Under the pieces are notes generated by a model. The model searched no databases. It had not been told where the DNA came from and worked only from the letters and a program-made list of their open reading frames with translations. From assembly GCF_900107935.1 (NCBI RefSeq), contig NZ_FNVG01000001.1, positions 124,001-188,000 of the forward strand: a stretch of 64,000 nt of DNA. The letters are read 5' to 3'. This DNA is from Vibrio hangzhouensis. Its GTDB lineage: Bacteria > Pseudomonadota > Gammaproteobacteria > Enterobacterales > Vibrionaceae. A program made the position numbers and the translations under genes. Shown here piece after piece: positions 7,759 to 18,290 of this stretch (its first letter is position 1; each line of letters begins with the position of its first letter).

Positions 7759-10700
7759 CTAATTTACTAAACTTACTGTGCTACCAACTCTTGAAGCATG
7801 AACATCTAATCGCAGTGACATTTGCTCTTTCAACTCAGAAACATGCGAAATAATGCCTATAGTTCTGCCGGTCTGTTGCAATTCAACCAATGTTTGAACC
7901 GCCAGATCTAACGATTCGGGATCTAGGCTACCAAAGCCCTCGTCAATAAACAGGGTATCGAGTCGAATACCACCACTATATGACTGCACGACATCAGACA
8001 ATCCAAGTGCCAGTGACAGTGCTGCCATGAATGACTCACCTCCAGAAAGCGTCGCCACATCGCGCCATTTTCCGGTATAAGCATCTTCGACAATAAGGTC
8101 GAGACCAGAGCCGGCATTACCCTTGGTACGCGCCTCTTTGCGCTTTAAATCGTAGCGCCCCTTGCTCATTAATCTCAGTCGTTGCGACGCCTGTATCAGA
8201 ACATCATCAAGCAAAACACCAAGCACAAAGCGGTGAAGACTGATTTTATTGCCGGTACGCCCATTGGCAACGTCACTCAAGGTTCCTACGACCTGGTATT
8301 GCTTGTCGAGCTCCTCATTTTGCTGACGTAAGGTTTCGATTCGTTTGCGTACTTGCAATAAGCTGTTTTGCTGCGACTGGTATACTTGATACTGCTTAAG
8401 CACGGTTTGATAGGCCACATCAGCTTGCTGTTTATTCTCTGTTACTTGGTCTATCGCTGGCAATGACTGCTCGCTGAGCTGAGCTGTGAGTAAGTTCAGC
8501 TGCTCTGATATACGAATGCCTTCATGCTGATAATGTTCGATTTGTTTTGCCATATGCTCAGCACTTTCTTTGCTAAGTTTGGCATTCAAGAACGCTTGCT
8601 CTGACTCAAATACACTAGCGTCTAGTGCCACGTTCCATGTTGCCGACACGCTCTCGCGAGCAAGCTCCAGCTCTTCAAACTGTTTTTGCAACGTATCGAG
8701 GTGAGATTCAAACTTCGTGAGCGTTTCACTCGCCTGTTTTAATGCTTGTGCCGCATGTTCTAGCGCGGCGGCTTTTTGAACAAGTTCTGTCTCAATAGCT
8801 TGCTGGCGTCCCAGCACCGCTTGCGCTGTCGCATACCCAGTATTGTTGCTCGACTCTAATGAGCTGACTACGCCACTCAGTTGCTGAACTTGGTTAGTGG
8901 CCTCATTCACTTCGATGGTCGTTTGTTCAAGCTGCTGAGACAGTTCAACACGCTTTGCTGCCGCCTGCTGATATTGCGTCTGCAATAACTCGATGTTCAG
9001 CGCTTTCAATGCGGTAATGCGCGCGGATAAATCGGCAATCGTCAGCTGCACACCTTGAGCAAATTGACCAAGATCCTTCTGATGATCGACCCCCAAGGAA
9101 TCCAGCCACTCCTGCTTGCGCGAGGTTTGAGTAGCGATTTGACCCTCAAGCTCAGCGAATGCCCGTTGATGGCGAGTGAGCTCATCTTTCGCAGAGGTTT
9201 CCATTTCTCTCAATTCATTAACCTGCTGTAGCGTCACCATTTCGCCTGCAAAAGTGGCAACATTGGGATGCTCTGTGCTGCCGCACACAGGACATGGGCT
9301 ATCTTGCTCTAGGGAAGCGGCGAGCAAAGCGGCTTGTCCACTGTGCCAAGCAATTTCTGCTTCAGTACGCGTTTGACGCGTCTTGTTCACCACAGACTCT
9401 TGTAACGCTATTTTGCTGATCGACTCTGTTCGCTGTTTGTGTTTGGTCTCTAGCTGCGCATCTATCTGGCTAATCGCTTGCAGAGCCTGCTGCTTCTTGC
9501 TCTCAATATCTAAAGACAGGGTGAGTTCACTAAGCTGCGACTTTTGTTTTTCAGCATCGACGAAAGCACTATGCAGCGATTCTTCTTGTTGAGTTAACGC
9601 TTTGATTTGACCGGCAAGTGTGGTTTGAGATGCACTAACACTGCCAAGCTTTTGATTTGCCTGCTGCAGTTCAACTTTCTTGCTGTCGAGCTCTTTAAGG
9701 CGCTCGAGTAGAGCGTTTAATTCGAAGCGCTCTTGCTTCAACGGCTCAGCATTATCACTCGCTTTTTTCGCGTCATCATACGCGGCCTGAGCCTGTGACT
9801 GATTCTGCTTCGCAGCTGCAATTTTGCCCCGCCCAGTTTGCAAGCGCTCTGCCAATATGGCGGATTCTTTGGTCAAGCGCAGTTGGCTGTCATACTCCGA
9901 CTGGATAGCAGTAGCAGCCTTATGAGCATTGAGCTGAGACTTAGCAAGTTCAATCGCTTCGCACCCTTGTTGATGCTTTAACTGCGCCTGTTCAAGTTCA
10001 GCTTTGACAGAAAACTTTTTGCCTAACTCAAGCGCGTTATCAAGCTCTTGCTGCGCTTTGGTTCTCACGTTTTCCGCTTGATTAAGTTCGCTTTCTGACC
10101 GTTCCAGCAGCGGTGCTAGCTCAATTAGCTGTTGCGAAAGCTGCGACTCCGACTCCACTGATGCAACATCCAGCGCACCTTTAATCTGGTTATCGAACTC
10201 TTCTTTAGCCTTGCGAATGCCTGCCGCTCTTTCAAACAACACACGCTCAATTGTGGTGTAAATTTGAGTTTGGAACAGTTGGCCAAAAATCGCTTCACGC
10301 TCTTTCGAGCTAGCAGTTAGCAGCTCTCGAAACTTACCTTGTGGAATAACCATGACCTGACGAAACTGCTTTACATCCAGCCCCATGAGCTCCTGAATGG
10401 CTGTGGCAACCGGTTTAGGTTTATTAGCAATAAGCTCGTCGTTATCAAGGTTAATAAGCTGCGCCGTGTGCGTTTTTTTGGTCATCCCTTCGCCGCGCTG
10501 CTTGGGCACCTCTTGATCAGGGCTACGGGTAATTTGGTAGCGAACCCCGGCCAGTTCAAACTCAAACGTAATGGTGGTTAACAGCTTGGCATCGGCATAG
10601 TCACAACGCATCTGATCGCCAGTACGCTCGCTGCCCGTAGTTTCGCCATATAGCGCATAACAGATCGCATCCAAGATAGAGCTTTTGCCAGAGCCAGTCG

Positions 10701-10806
10701 GCCCGTTGATCAAAAATAGCGGCGAGTCGCCCAGGGTGCGAAAATTGATATGCTCAACACCAGAAAAGGGGCCAAAAGCTTGCAGAGTCAGTGTTAACGG
10801 TTTCAT
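7759..10806 (-). CDS. sbcC: Exonuclease subunit SbcC (Rad50-like ATPase)
   Basis: The ATPase and coiled-coil half of the SbcCD nuclease, which cuts hairpins and protein-blocked DNA ends that arise during replication. The 1015-residue protein has Walker A GPTGSGKSS at residues 35-43, long heptad-rich arms, the zinc-hook CPVC at residues 505-508 at the tip of the coiled coil, an ABC signature (LSGGESF), and Walker B LFIDEGFGSLD near residue 955. It starts 4 bases after sbcD ends, which fits translational coupling. Length is normal for the family. Confidence 0.96.
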   Translation of the reverse strand: MKPLTLTLQAFGPFSGVEHINFRTLGDSPLFLINGPTGSGKSSILDAICYALYGETTGSERTGDQMRCDYADAKLLTTITFEFELAGVRYQITRSPDQEVPKQRGEGMTKKTHTAQLINLDNDELIANKPKPVATAIQELMGLDVKQFRQVMVIPQGKFRELLTASSKEREAIFGQLFQTQIYTTIERVLFERAAGIRKAKEEFDNQIKGALDVASVESESQLSQQLIELAPLLERSESELNQAENVRTKAQQELDNALELGKKFSVKAELEQAQLKHQQGCEAIELAKSQLNAHKAATAIQSEYDSQLRLTKESAILAERLQTGRGKIAAAKQNQSQAQAAYDDAKKASDNAEPLKQERFELNALLERLKELDSKKVELQQANQKLGSVSASQTTLAGQIKALTQQEESLHSAFVDAEKQKSQLSELTLSLDIESKKQQALQAISQIDAQLETKHKQRTESISKIALQESVVNKTRQTRTEAEIAWHSGQAALLAASLEQDSPCPVCGSTEHPNVATFAGEMVTLQQVNELREMETSAKDELTRHQRAFAELEGQIATQTSRKQEWLDSLGVDHQKDLGQFAQGVQLTIADLSARITALKALNIELLQTQYQQAAAKRVELSQQLEQTTIEVNEATNQVQQLSGVVSSLESSNNTGYATAQAVLGRQQAIETELVQKAAALEHAAQALKQASETLTKFESHLDTLQKQFEELELARESVSATWNVALDASVFESEQAFLNAKLSKESAEHMAKQIEHYQHEGIRISEQLNLLTAQLSEQSLPAIDQVTENKQQADVAYQTVLKQYQVYQSQQNSLLQVRKRIETLRQQNEELDKQYQVVGTLSDVANGRTGNKISLHRFVLGVLLDDVLIQASQRLRLMSKGRYDLKRKEARTKGNAGSGLDLIVEDAYTGKWRDVATLSGGESFMAALSLALGLSDVVQSYSGGIRLDTLFIDEGFGSLDPESLDLAVQTLVELQQTGRTIGIISHVSELKEQMSLRLDVHASRVGSTVSLVN

Positions 10807-10810
10807 AGAG

Positions 10811-11959
10811 TTACTGCTCCTGTTTCGCCTGCTGAAGGGTGTTTAGCACATCCGCAATCATCTCGGTTTGACTATCTGTCATGTCATCACCCTGCACTTC
10901 CAAAAAGAAGTCTTGAAACATATCGAGTTCCGAACGCCCTAATCTCGCTTGTCCCATTTCAGTTTCAACACCAATCAACATGCCCGGTTTCTCTAAGTGC
11001 AATACGTTTGGATACACCTCACGAAGCTTGGCCATTGGGTCTAAAATCGCATGCTTATCGGTAAGGCGAACCAGCAAATAATCATCGGATTTAGGGTCAG
11101 TTTTACCTTGCTCCAATAAGTCAGCCAAGTCACCTTCAATGATTCGCATATCATGTGGACTTGTGAGCGGAACACTTGTGATGACGGGTTCAGATATTTC
11201 AGAAGTAAACTCCACCAACGTCATCGCTTTATTGTGGTGCTGCTCAGAAAACGAGTACTTCATGATAGAACCAGAATAACGAATATGTTCCGCACCGCGC
11301 TTTTGCGCTTGATGAAGATGCCCCAAAGCAACGTAATCAAAGTGCTGAAAATGTTCGTAACTGACACGATCAGCTCCGCCGATAGATAGAGTACGTTCAG
11401 ACTCACAGGTTTGTGCACCATCTATAAAGCAGTGGCTAAGCAGGACATTACGCTTATTTGGGTCTAAAACCGCATTCAACTGCTCAGCAAGGTGCTCGTG
11501 CGCCTCATCATGGTTGCTCACCGAAACTTTATAGTGATGTCTCACTTGCTCAGGATCGGTGTATGGCAAGCCGTAAAACAGCACCGATTCACCGTTTTTA
11601 TCTTGAATTTCAATCGGAGTGGTAATTTGCGCTAACGAACTGATGATGTGCAGTCCAGCTTGGCCAAACTGTCTGGAGCCAAAGCCTAAACGTTTAGCGC
11701 CATCATGGTTTCCTGAAATCATAATGACTGGAATGCCAAGTTGCTGAATGACGTGGTTAAGAAACTCATCGAGCACTTCGATGGCAGCAGTTGGCGGCAC
11801 TGAGCGATCGTAAACATCGCCTGCAATCAACAATGCATCGATATCATTCAAGGTGAGATAGTGAGTAATTTGCTCAAGTACGTGCTGCTGGTCTTCAAGC
11901 AAAGACACATTATGAAATTGCCGGCCGAGGTGCCAATCAGAAGTGTGGATAAATTTCAT
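10811..11959 (-). CDS. sbcD: Exonuclease subunit SbcD (Mre11-like nuclease)
   Basis: Nuclease half of SbcCD. The 382-residue protein carries the calcineurin-like phosphoesterase motifs in order: SDWHLGR (residues 7-13, metal ligands D8 and H10), GDVYDR (47-52), GNHD (83-86) and GHLH further on, with a C-terminal domain that binds SbcC. It is the first gene of the sbcD-sbcC(-yqfB) operon. The promoter should lie in the 11960-12480 region. Confidence 0.96.
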   Translation of the reverse strand: MKFIHTSDWHLGRQFHNVSLLEDQQHVLEQITHYLTLNDIDALLIAGDVYDRSVPPTAAIEVLDEFLNHVIQQLGIPVIMISGNHDGAKRLGFGSRQFGQAGLHIISSLAQITTPIEIQDKNGESVLFYGLPYTDPEQVRHHYKVSVSNHDEAHEHLAEQLNAVLDPNKRNVLLSHCFIDGAQTCESERTLSIGGADRVSYEHFQHFDYVALGHLHQAQKRGAEHIRYSGSIMKYSFSEQHHNKAMTLVEFTSEISEPVITSVPLTSPHDMRIIEGDLADLLEQGKTDPKSDDYLLVRLTDKHAILDPMAKLREVYPNVLHLEKPGMLIGVETEMGQARLGRSELDMFQDFFLEVQGDDMTDSQTEMIADVLNTLQQAKQEQ

Positions 11960-12480
11960 TCAGTTCAACTTGTTATCATCAGTTTCCTTTAGCCAAGAGT
12001 ATATCATCCGCTGAAAACTTGCGGTTGAAAATCTGCGCTTACGCAAGAGTTAGCAGTAGCCGCCATTTTCTTAGCCGAAACTGCCAAAAAAAACCTAATT
12101 TATGAATTTTGAGGTGAGATTGGTTATAAATAATTTGTGACATTATGAAATTTAACTCATTACGCACAGGCGATAATCCAATTTAGTCTATACGATATCG
12201 TCAGACTTTCCGGGATCGCACAATTAGATATACAAACTATTTAGAGACGCAACCACAGCCCTAACTGGCTGATTTTACTCGCTTCATTTACCTGCCGCAT
12301 AAAGTCAGGTAATCAAAAGACCTTTTCTTTCTAGTCAACTATTTTGGCAAAAAGGTCAAACCGGTTGTTTGTTTCTTGTTCCAGTCTATTCAGGGATGAC
12401 GGACTGTCTTTTAATCCGATTAGTAACTTAGCAATTAACGCCAATTGATGGCGTTTATAACAATAATAAAGGAGATGCAA
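11960..12480. other. Divergent intergenic region with a hairpin-rich leader
   Basis: About 520 bases between sbcD and the small winged-helix gene. Three possible stem-loops stand upstream of the small gene: TTACCTG/CAGGTAA at 12288-12312, GACCTTTT/AAAAGGTC at 12319-12357, and AACGCCA/TGGCGTT at 12437-12454 just before its ribosome site. They may form a structured 5' leader or come from an unrecognised small RNA. No ORF is convincing here. Confidence 0.5.
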
Positions 12481-12777
12481 TTGAAGGCTCCAGAGCGAAA
12501 AGACAGAATTGAAGACCTACTCCAGGGTGTGGCCAAAGAGGTGTATGCCTACTTGTATGAATGTGGACGTTCCTCTTCTGACGGTTGGGTTTCTGCCGTA
12601 ACGATCCAGAAACAGCTGGGCTTAAAACACCACTGCACCCCACAGGGATGCCTCAATGATACGCCTAAAGCCTGGATTTTCGGTGTCATCATGCGCCGAC
12701 TTCAGGACCAGGGGAAAGTAGAATACAAAAAGGTGGGCTCTCGGGTCACCTACCGAACTAAAAAGATTCTACATTAA
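12481..12777 (+). CDS. Small winged-helix-like protein, TTG start
   Basis: An approximately 98-residue protein that I do not recognise by name. The pattern DGWVSAVTIQKQLGL, then FGVIMRRLQDQGKVEYKKVGSRVTYR, resembles a winged-helix DNA-binding fold: helix-turn-helix followed by a basic beta wing. I chose the TTG start because AAAGGAG sits 6 bases before it; the in-frame ATG at 12475 is inside the ribosome site. Two cysteines lie close together in HHCTPQGC. It ends at a terminator shared with the kinase gene on the other strand. Confidence 0.6.
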   Translation: MKAPERKDRIEDLLQGVAKEVYAYLYECGRSSSDGWVSAVTIQKQLGLKHHCTPQGCLNDTPKAWIFGVIMRRLQDQGKVEYKKVGSRVTYRTKKILH

Positions 12778-12789
12778 CAACATGGTTTA

Positions 12790-12815
12790 AAAAAAGGAGC
12801 TAAAGCTCCTTTTTC
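12790..12815. terminator. Terminator between the winged-helix gene and the sensor kinase gene
   Basis: Stem AAAAAGGAGCT/AGCTCCTTTTT with a 2-base minimal loop, symmetrical in both directions. On the minus strand it overlaps the last codons and stop of the kinase gene. Confidence 0.8.
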
Positions 12816-14116
12816 ACCGGGAGCAGTAAACTAAAACAGGCGCCGCCAAGCTCACTGTGACTTACCTCCACGTCTCCCCCATGCCTCAACATTATGTGTT
12901 TTACAATTGCAAGACCGAGCCCATAGCCACCAGAAGCACGATCTCTGGCTTTATCAACGCGATAAAACGGTTCAAACAACATCGGCCAGTGTTCGGGTTC
13001 GATCCCTTTTCCGTCATCATGAACTTCTATCGAGATTACCTCATTATTGGGAACCACTTTAACGACTATTGTGTCATTGGCATAACGTTTGGCGTTACTA
13101 ATCAAGTTCACCAATGCCCGACAAAGTAAAAACTTATCCATATCCACGTACAGTGAAGCCTGATAGCTTTGCAGCAAAAACGTTTGACCTAAATCTTTTT
13201 GCCACTTCTCATGGTTCGAATTCAGCCATTCTATCAGATCAATGTGCTGCAGATTGACTGCCGCATCGGGGCGCTCAACCCGTGCGTAATACAACAATTC
13301 ATCAACCAACTTTTCCATATCTTCAGTATCTTCAATAATACTAAGAATCTGCTTTTTGGCATCTTCATCGCGAACTTGTTCTAGCAATATTTCACTTTGC
13401 CACTGAATCCTGAATATTGGCGTTCGCAACTCGTGGGCTACCGCATTAGTCAGGGCCTTATTACTCACCATCAAGTTAGCAATTTTGGTCGCCATTCGGT
13501 TAAAAGTGCGGTTGAGTTTTCCTAGACGAACCCAATGACGTTCAGAGGCACGAGCGTCAAAATTGCCGTTGGCGAATTCCATCGCTGTTTTTTCAAGAAC
13601 CCTTAACCTGCGGCTCAAGAACCAAATAAGGACAAAACTAAACGCGACAAAACTGGCTAAGAAAAACAACCAGACCACTTGATTACCGAATTCTATCGCT
13701 TTGATAAGTTCTGAATCGGGGTCATCGGAAAGCTCAAAATAATGTGGGTTGTTATCAAACTTGAGCCAAAGATGATCCTCCTCATCAAGCATGAAATGGG
13801 TATCAATACTCTCAGTAAAATGTTCTTTAACATGCTCTGGCAAATCTGCTGCAGGGTACTCAGAAAGCAAACGGTGGGTCTTCTTGGCAAAGATCTCAAG
13901 CAGTTCAATCGCGTTCTCATCACTCTCATTGGTTGAGACATGATTCATAATATCCCGGAACGCTTCTACACGCAGATTCGCATCAACAAGATCAGGATCG
14001 GTCTTACCATAAATCAGATATTCATAACCATAAATGCTCGCTGCAAACAACAGGATCAAGCCGACCAGTGATTCTAAAAAAATTCGCCACACAGTAGGTA
14101 ACCTTAGCTCTTCCAA
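12800..14116 (-). CDS. rstB: Sensor histidine kinase, RstB-like
   Basis: Inner-membrane sensor kinase of 438 residues. Two membrane segments (about 12-34 and 146-168) enclose a periplasmic sensor domain of about 110 residues rich in Asp and Glu. A HAMP linker (about 170-220), the phosphoacceptor box AVAHELRTP with H228, the N box LVNLISNAKRYA and G boxes DDGKGI and GYGLGLAIV follow. The partner regulator resembles E. coli RstA, so this is called RstB-like. The gene overlaps the regulator gene by 13 bases. The acidic sensor domain suggests cations or pH as signals, which is inference. Confidence 0.85.
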   Translation of the reverse strand: MEELRLPTVWRIFLESLVGLILLFAASIYGYEYLIYGKTDPDLVDANLRVEAFRDIMNHVSTNESDENAIELLEIFAKKTHRLLSEYPAADLPEHVKEHFTESIDTHFMLDEEDHLWLKFDNNPHYFELSDDPDSELIKAIEFGNQVVWLFFLASFVAFSFVLIWFLSRRLRVLEKTAMEFANGNFDARASERHWVRLGKLNRTFNRMATKIANLMVSNKALTNAVAHELRTPIFRIQWQSEILLEQVRDEDAKKQILSIIEDTEDMEKLVDELLYYARVERPDAAVNLQHIDLIEWLNSNHEKWQKDLGQTFLLQSYQASLYVDMDKFLLCRALVNLISNAKRYANDTIVVKVVPNNEVISIEVHDDGKGIEPEHWPMLFEPFYRVDKARDRASGGYGLGLAIVKHIMLRHGGDVEVSHSELGGACFSLLLPVKKEL

Positions 14117-14808
14117 CCGTCTGCAACAAATAGGTAGCCTTTACCTCTTACAGTAATAATGCCTTTAGGGTTGGTTGCATCATCGGAGAGTTTTTTACGT
14201 AACGTAACGATTCGGTTGTCGATTGTCCGGTCAATCCCATCATAGTCAATGCCACGAAGTTGTCGGGTAAGGTAATCCCTCGATAGCACTTCACCAGACG
14301 ATTTACCTAGTAGCCACAATAGGTCAAACTCACTGTCGGTGAGTAGTACATCAGCATTGTCATAACGACAACTTCTGCTCTTCTGGCAAATGATCAGGCT
14401 ACCAAACTGCATCGTGTTTTCATCGGCGTGTATCTGTTCATCACTAGGTCGACGCAACAAATTACGAACACGCGCCAACAACACCCTTGGTTTTATTGGC
14501 TTAGACACAAAATCATCTGCGCCAGTCTCCAGAGCGGCGACATGGTCAAAATCGTCATCACTGGCCGTCAACATTAATATCTTACCTTGGTAACTGTCTC
14601 TTACTTCTCTACAAATCGATAGCCCGTCCTGACCGGGCAACATCAGATCCAGAATGGTGATATCAGGGTTAAAATCAGTAATCAGCTCTCCTGCTTCATT
14701 ACCATCAAAAACTGTCTTTACCTCAAATCCTTGAGCCTTGAAATAGTCACCTAACATTACATTGAGTTTTGTATCATCTTCTACAATTAACAGTTTTTGA
14801 TTTCCCAT
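14104..14808 (-). CDS. rstA: OmpR-family response regulator, RstA-like
   Basis: A 234-residue response regulator. The receiver domain has acidic residues EDD at 10-12, phosphoacceptor D54 in ILDLMLPG and K103 in SKPIKP. A C-terminal winged helix (LTDSEFDLLWLL, TIDNRIVTLRKKL, VRGKGYLF) binds DNA. The LRGIDYDGIDRTID stretch closely parallels RstA of E. coli from memory. It is first in the operon with the kinase gene, with the start codon after a long AT-rich upstream region. Confidence 0.88.
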   Translation of the reverse strand: MGNQKLLIVEDDTKLNVMLGDYFKAQGFEVKTVFDGNEAGELITDFNPDITILDLMLPGQDGLSICREVRDSYQGKILMLTASDDDFDHVAALETGADDFVSKPIKPRVLLARVRNLLRRPSDEQIHADENTMQFGSLIICQKSRSCRYDNADVLLTDSEFDLLWLLGKSSGEVLSRDYLTRQLRGIDYDGIDRTIDNRIVTLRKKLSDDATNPKGIITVRGKGYLFVADGWKS

Positions 14809-15079
14809 AATTTAGCTCACTACCTACACATAGATCGCAACAATACATAATTTTACATTGCACTACAATCCACTCAATGAGCAGCTATGATGGAACAGTG
14901 TTACACACAAAGCCGCTATATTATTTTGCTTTTAAACGATTAAATCTTGCATAACAATAACTTATAGAACATATCAAACAGATAAATTGAACAGCGTTCA
15001 ATATTTTAACTCAGATTATTGTGATTCACCCCATGTATGGGTTTGTAATAACAGCTTCTACAGTTCTTTACATACAATA
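14809..15079. other. Promoter region of the two-component operon
   Basis: AT-rich intergenic stretch upstream of the response-regulator gene. No ORF and no operator that I can name. It ends at the terminator of the RND operon. Confidence 0.4.
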
Positions 15080-15101
15080 AGCCCCTCAATTAAGAGGGGC
15101 T
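15080..15101 (-). terminator. Probable terminator of the RND efflux operon
   Basis: An 8-bp stem AGCCCCTC/GAGGGGCT with a 6-base loop lies 30 bases past the pump gene stop. The T run after it is weak (TTATT), so termination may be partial. Confidence 0.6.
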
Positions 15102-15131
15102 GATGTTATAGCGGATTTTTATGTTTTTTGA

Positions 15132-18100
15132 CTATTCATCTTCTTCTAAAGGAATCAGTTTCGTGTTTCCACCACGAATCTTTTCCCTACGATGTTGAAT
15201 CATTGCATAGAAGCCTGGAATCAGGAAAGTACCGGCCAATAGCACACACAGTAATCCCCCCACCAGTGAAATACCCAGAGAGTTTTGACTCACGTGTCCG
15301 GCACCAGAAGCGAATATCAGTGGCACGATACCCAAGATGAATGACCAGGAGGTCATATTCACTGCGCGGAATCTCAACATACCGCCTCGTACCGCTGCAT
15401 CATCTATAGCTACATCTTTGTCTTCTCGTTCTATTTTGGCAAATTCCACTATCAGGATAGCGTTCTTTGCCGCCAACGCTATGAGTAAAACAAGACCTAT
15501 CTGAGCGTACAGGTTGAGAGGTGTCCCAGTCAGGTTTAAAGCGATAAACGAGCCTAAGGTTGCGACCGGCACCACCAGTATAATGGCCAATGGAATCGTC
15601 CAACTTTCGTATTGCGCCACCATAAACAGGTAAATAAAGATCAGTGCGAGAGCGAAGGCATAAATAGCCTGATTACCCGCAAGTATTTCCTGATATGCCA
15701 TACCAGTCCATTCATACTGATAGCCCATTGGTAGCACTTCAGCAGCGACACGTTCCATTGCTGCAATAGCATCACCACTCGAATACCCCGGTGCAGCCTG
15801 ACCCTGTATCACTGCACTGCGGTACATGTTATAACGCCATGCAACATCCGGTTCAAAGACCTGCTCGTAAGATACCAACGTACTCAGAGGAATCATTTCT
15901 CCCTTCGCTGAACGTACGTGGAACAGTTGTAAATCATCCATCCCACTACGGTATTCAGCGTCGGCCTGTACCGTCACCCGGAAGTTCTTTCCGAACATGG
16001 TAAAGTCATTCACATACAAGGAACCTAGGTTACCTTGTAACGTTTGAAATATTGATGAAAGTGGGATACCCAGTTGTTGGGCTTTCTCCCTGTCAATATC
16101 GACATAGTAGTGAGGCACATTGGCACGGAATGTACTGAACGTGTAAGCGATCTCTGGTTGTTGATTAGCAGTTTGAATCACATCCTGCATCACGAGCGCT
16201 AGATCTGTACGACTTCGACCCAGTGTATCTTCGAGTACAAACTCAAAACCTGACGCAGCGCCCATACCCGGAACCGCCGGTGGCCCCATCGCGAATACGA
16301 CTGCACCTGGAATCTGTTGAGCAGCCATACCATTCACACGAGCGGCGATGGCATTCGCTGAATGGTCACCTTCGAAGCTGTTTCGCTCGTTCCAGTCTTT
16401 GAGTTTAATAAACAGAGAAGCACCGTTGGATGCCGCCGCACCAGTCATGAAAGCGTAGCCGTTCGCAACCGTAATACCATCAATGCCCGGTTCCCTTTCT
16501 ACCAGGCGAACCAGTTTGTCAGTCGTGTCTGTAGTACGTGAAAGTGAAGCTGAATCCGGCAGTTGCACGTTAACCAGCAGAATGCCTTTATCCTCTTGCG
16601 GTACAAATGCTGTAGAGGTGTTCTTAGCCAGGAAAGTTACCGTACCAACCGCGACAATGAAGAACGTCACAAGTAGCAACGCCTTTTTCACCAAGAATCC
16701 AGCGACCTGCCCATAACGTAACGTAATGCGCTCTAGAAGACCATTGAATGTCTGGAACCAACGAGCCGTATTTCCGCCTCCTTGTTTCAGCACCAGAGAA
16801 CACAAAGCAGGAGAAAGGGTTAACGCATTGATAGACGAAATAATTACCGAAATACAGATAGTCAGCGCGAACTGTCGATACATGATCCCGGTAATACCCG
16901 GTAGCAACGTAACCGGAATAAATACTGCCAAGAGTACCAATGTCGAAGTGATTATCGGCCCTGTTACTTCTTTCATTGCCATCAATGTGGCTTTGCGAGG
17001 CGAGATGTGAGGATTTCGCTTCATGATAGTATCAACGTTCTCGATAACCAGTATCGCATCGTCTACAACTATACCGATGGCAAGAATGATTCCGAACAAG
17101 GTCACCGTATTGATAGTAAAACCAGTCATGTTCATCACGGCAAAAGTACCAATTAGGGAAACCGGTATCGCCACCACTGGGATAAGCGTTGCTCTCGCAC
17201 TACCTAAGAACAAATATGTCACTGCGATTACAAGCAATATCGCTTCAATCAGTGTTTTCACTACGCCCTTGATCGACTCAGCAACAAACACTGTAGTATC
17301 GTAGCTAGTTTCGTAAGCCATACCATCAGGGAAGTTCACGCTCAGACGTTCAAGCAAGTCCATAACGGCCTTACCACTCTCTAATGCGTTAGCATCTGAC
17401 TGCAGGTTCAACGCAACAATAGATGCATCCTCGCCTCGGAATAACCCACTGCCATCGTAGAACTTTTTACCCAACTCAACTCTGGCTACGTCTTTCAGGT
17501 AAACCGTTGAACCGTCCGTATTCGCTCGTAGTACAACATTTTCAAACTCAGTTACAGACTCAAGACGTCCTTTAGTAACCAGGTTAAACTGAACTTCCTG
17601 AGGATCAGCGTAAGGTGCAGCGCCTACTCGACCTGCCGCAACCTGAACATTCTGCTCTGCTAATGCCGCATAAACATCAGAGGTGGTCATTTTAAGGTTT
17701 GCGAGCTTGTCTGGGTCCAGCCAAACACGCATGGCGTACTCACCGCCACCAATCACGTTGACTTCACTGATGCCTTTAACACGAGCGAGTTGGTCTTTCA
17801 CATTCAGGTTGATGTAGTTGATCAAAAACTGATCATCATACCTTCCATCCGGTGAATAGAAATTTAGAACCATCAACAGATCAGGTGACCGCTTTTTAAC
17901 GGTAACACCCACCATTCTCACTTCCTGAGGCAGTTTCGATTCAATCTGTGAGACCCGGTTCTGAACGTTTACCTGTGCCATATCCGGATCTGTCCCGATA
18001 TCAAAGGTAACGTTGAGGTTATAAGAACCGTCGTTAGCACTTTTCGAGGACATATAAATCATGTTCTCAACCCCATTTACCGAGGTTTCAATTGGATCGG

Positions 18101-18287
18101 CGACAGCTTCTTCAACTACTTCGGCACTAGCGCCGGTATAGAAGGCCGTTACGCTGACTGAGGGTGGACTTATCTTGGGGTATTCAGCGACAGGCAGCAC
18201 CATCAGAGAGATGGCTCCGGCCAACGTCAAAATTATCGATATGACCAATGCAAACTTTGGTCTTTGAATAAAGAAGCGACTTAACAT
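15132..18287 (-). CDS. RND multidrug efflux transporter, HAE1 (AcrB) family
   Basis: Inner-membrane proton-driven efflux pump of 1051 residues, the usual AcrB length. It begins [18 protein letters not shown] with the first membrane helix. Two large periplasmic loops and two six-helix bundles follow. The proton-relay acidic pair is in [14 protein letters not shown] (TM4) and the lysine in [14 protein letters not shown] (TM10). It is translated 3 bases after the adaptor gene. No outer-membrane channel gene is nearby, so it probably uses a TolC encoded elsewhere. The substrate range cannot be read from sequence. Confidence 0.95.
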   Translation of the reverse strand: MLSRFFIQRPKFALVISIILTLAGAISLMVLPVAEYPKISPPSVSVTAFYTGASAEVVEEAVADPIETSVNGVENMIYMSSKSANDGSYNLNVTFDIGTDPDMAQVNVQNRVSQIESKLPQEVRMVGVTVKKRSPDLLMVLNFYSPDGRYDDQFLINYINLNVKDQLARVKGISEVNVIGGGEYAMRVWLDPDKLANLKMTTSDVYAALAEQNVQVAAGRVGAAPYADPQEVQFNLVTKGRLESVTEFENVVLRANTDGSTVYLKDVARVELGKKFYDGSGLFRGEDASIVALNLQSDANALESGKAVMDLLERLSVNFPDGMAYETSYDTTVFVAESIKGVVKTLIEAILLVIAVTYLFLGSARATLIPVVAIPVSLIGTFAVMNMTGFTINTVTLFGIILAIGIVVDDAILVIENVDTIMKRNPHISPRKATLMAMKEVTGPIITSTLVLLAVFIPVTLLPGITGIMYRQFALTICISVIISSINALTLSPALCSLVLKQGGGNTARWFQTFNGLLERITLRYGQVAGFLVKKALLLVTFFIVAVGTVTFLAKNTSTAFVPQEDKGILLVNVQLPDSASLSRTTDTTDKLVRLVEREPGIDGITVANGYAFMTGAAASNGASLFIKLKDWNERNSFEGDHSANAIAARVNGMAAQQIPGAVVFAMGPPAVPGMGAASGFEFVLEDTLGRSRTDLALVMQDVIQTANQQPEIAYTFSTFRANVPHYYVDIDREKAQQLGIPLSSIFQTLQGNLGSLYVNDFTMFGKNFRVTVQADAEYRSGMDDLQLFHVRSAKGEMIPLSTLVSYEQVFEPDVAWRYNMYRSAVIQGQAAPGYSSGDAIAAMERVAAEVLPMGYQYEWTGMAYQEILAGNQAIYAFALALIFIYLFMVAQYESWTIPLAIILVVPVATLGSFIALNLTGTPLNLYAQIGLVLLIALAAKNAILIVEFAKIEREDKDVAIDDAAVRGGMLRFRAVNMTSWSFILGIVPLIFASGAGHVSQNSLGISLVGGLLCVLLAGTFLIPGFYAMIQHRREKIRGGNTKLIPLEEDE

Positions 18288-18290
18288 GTA

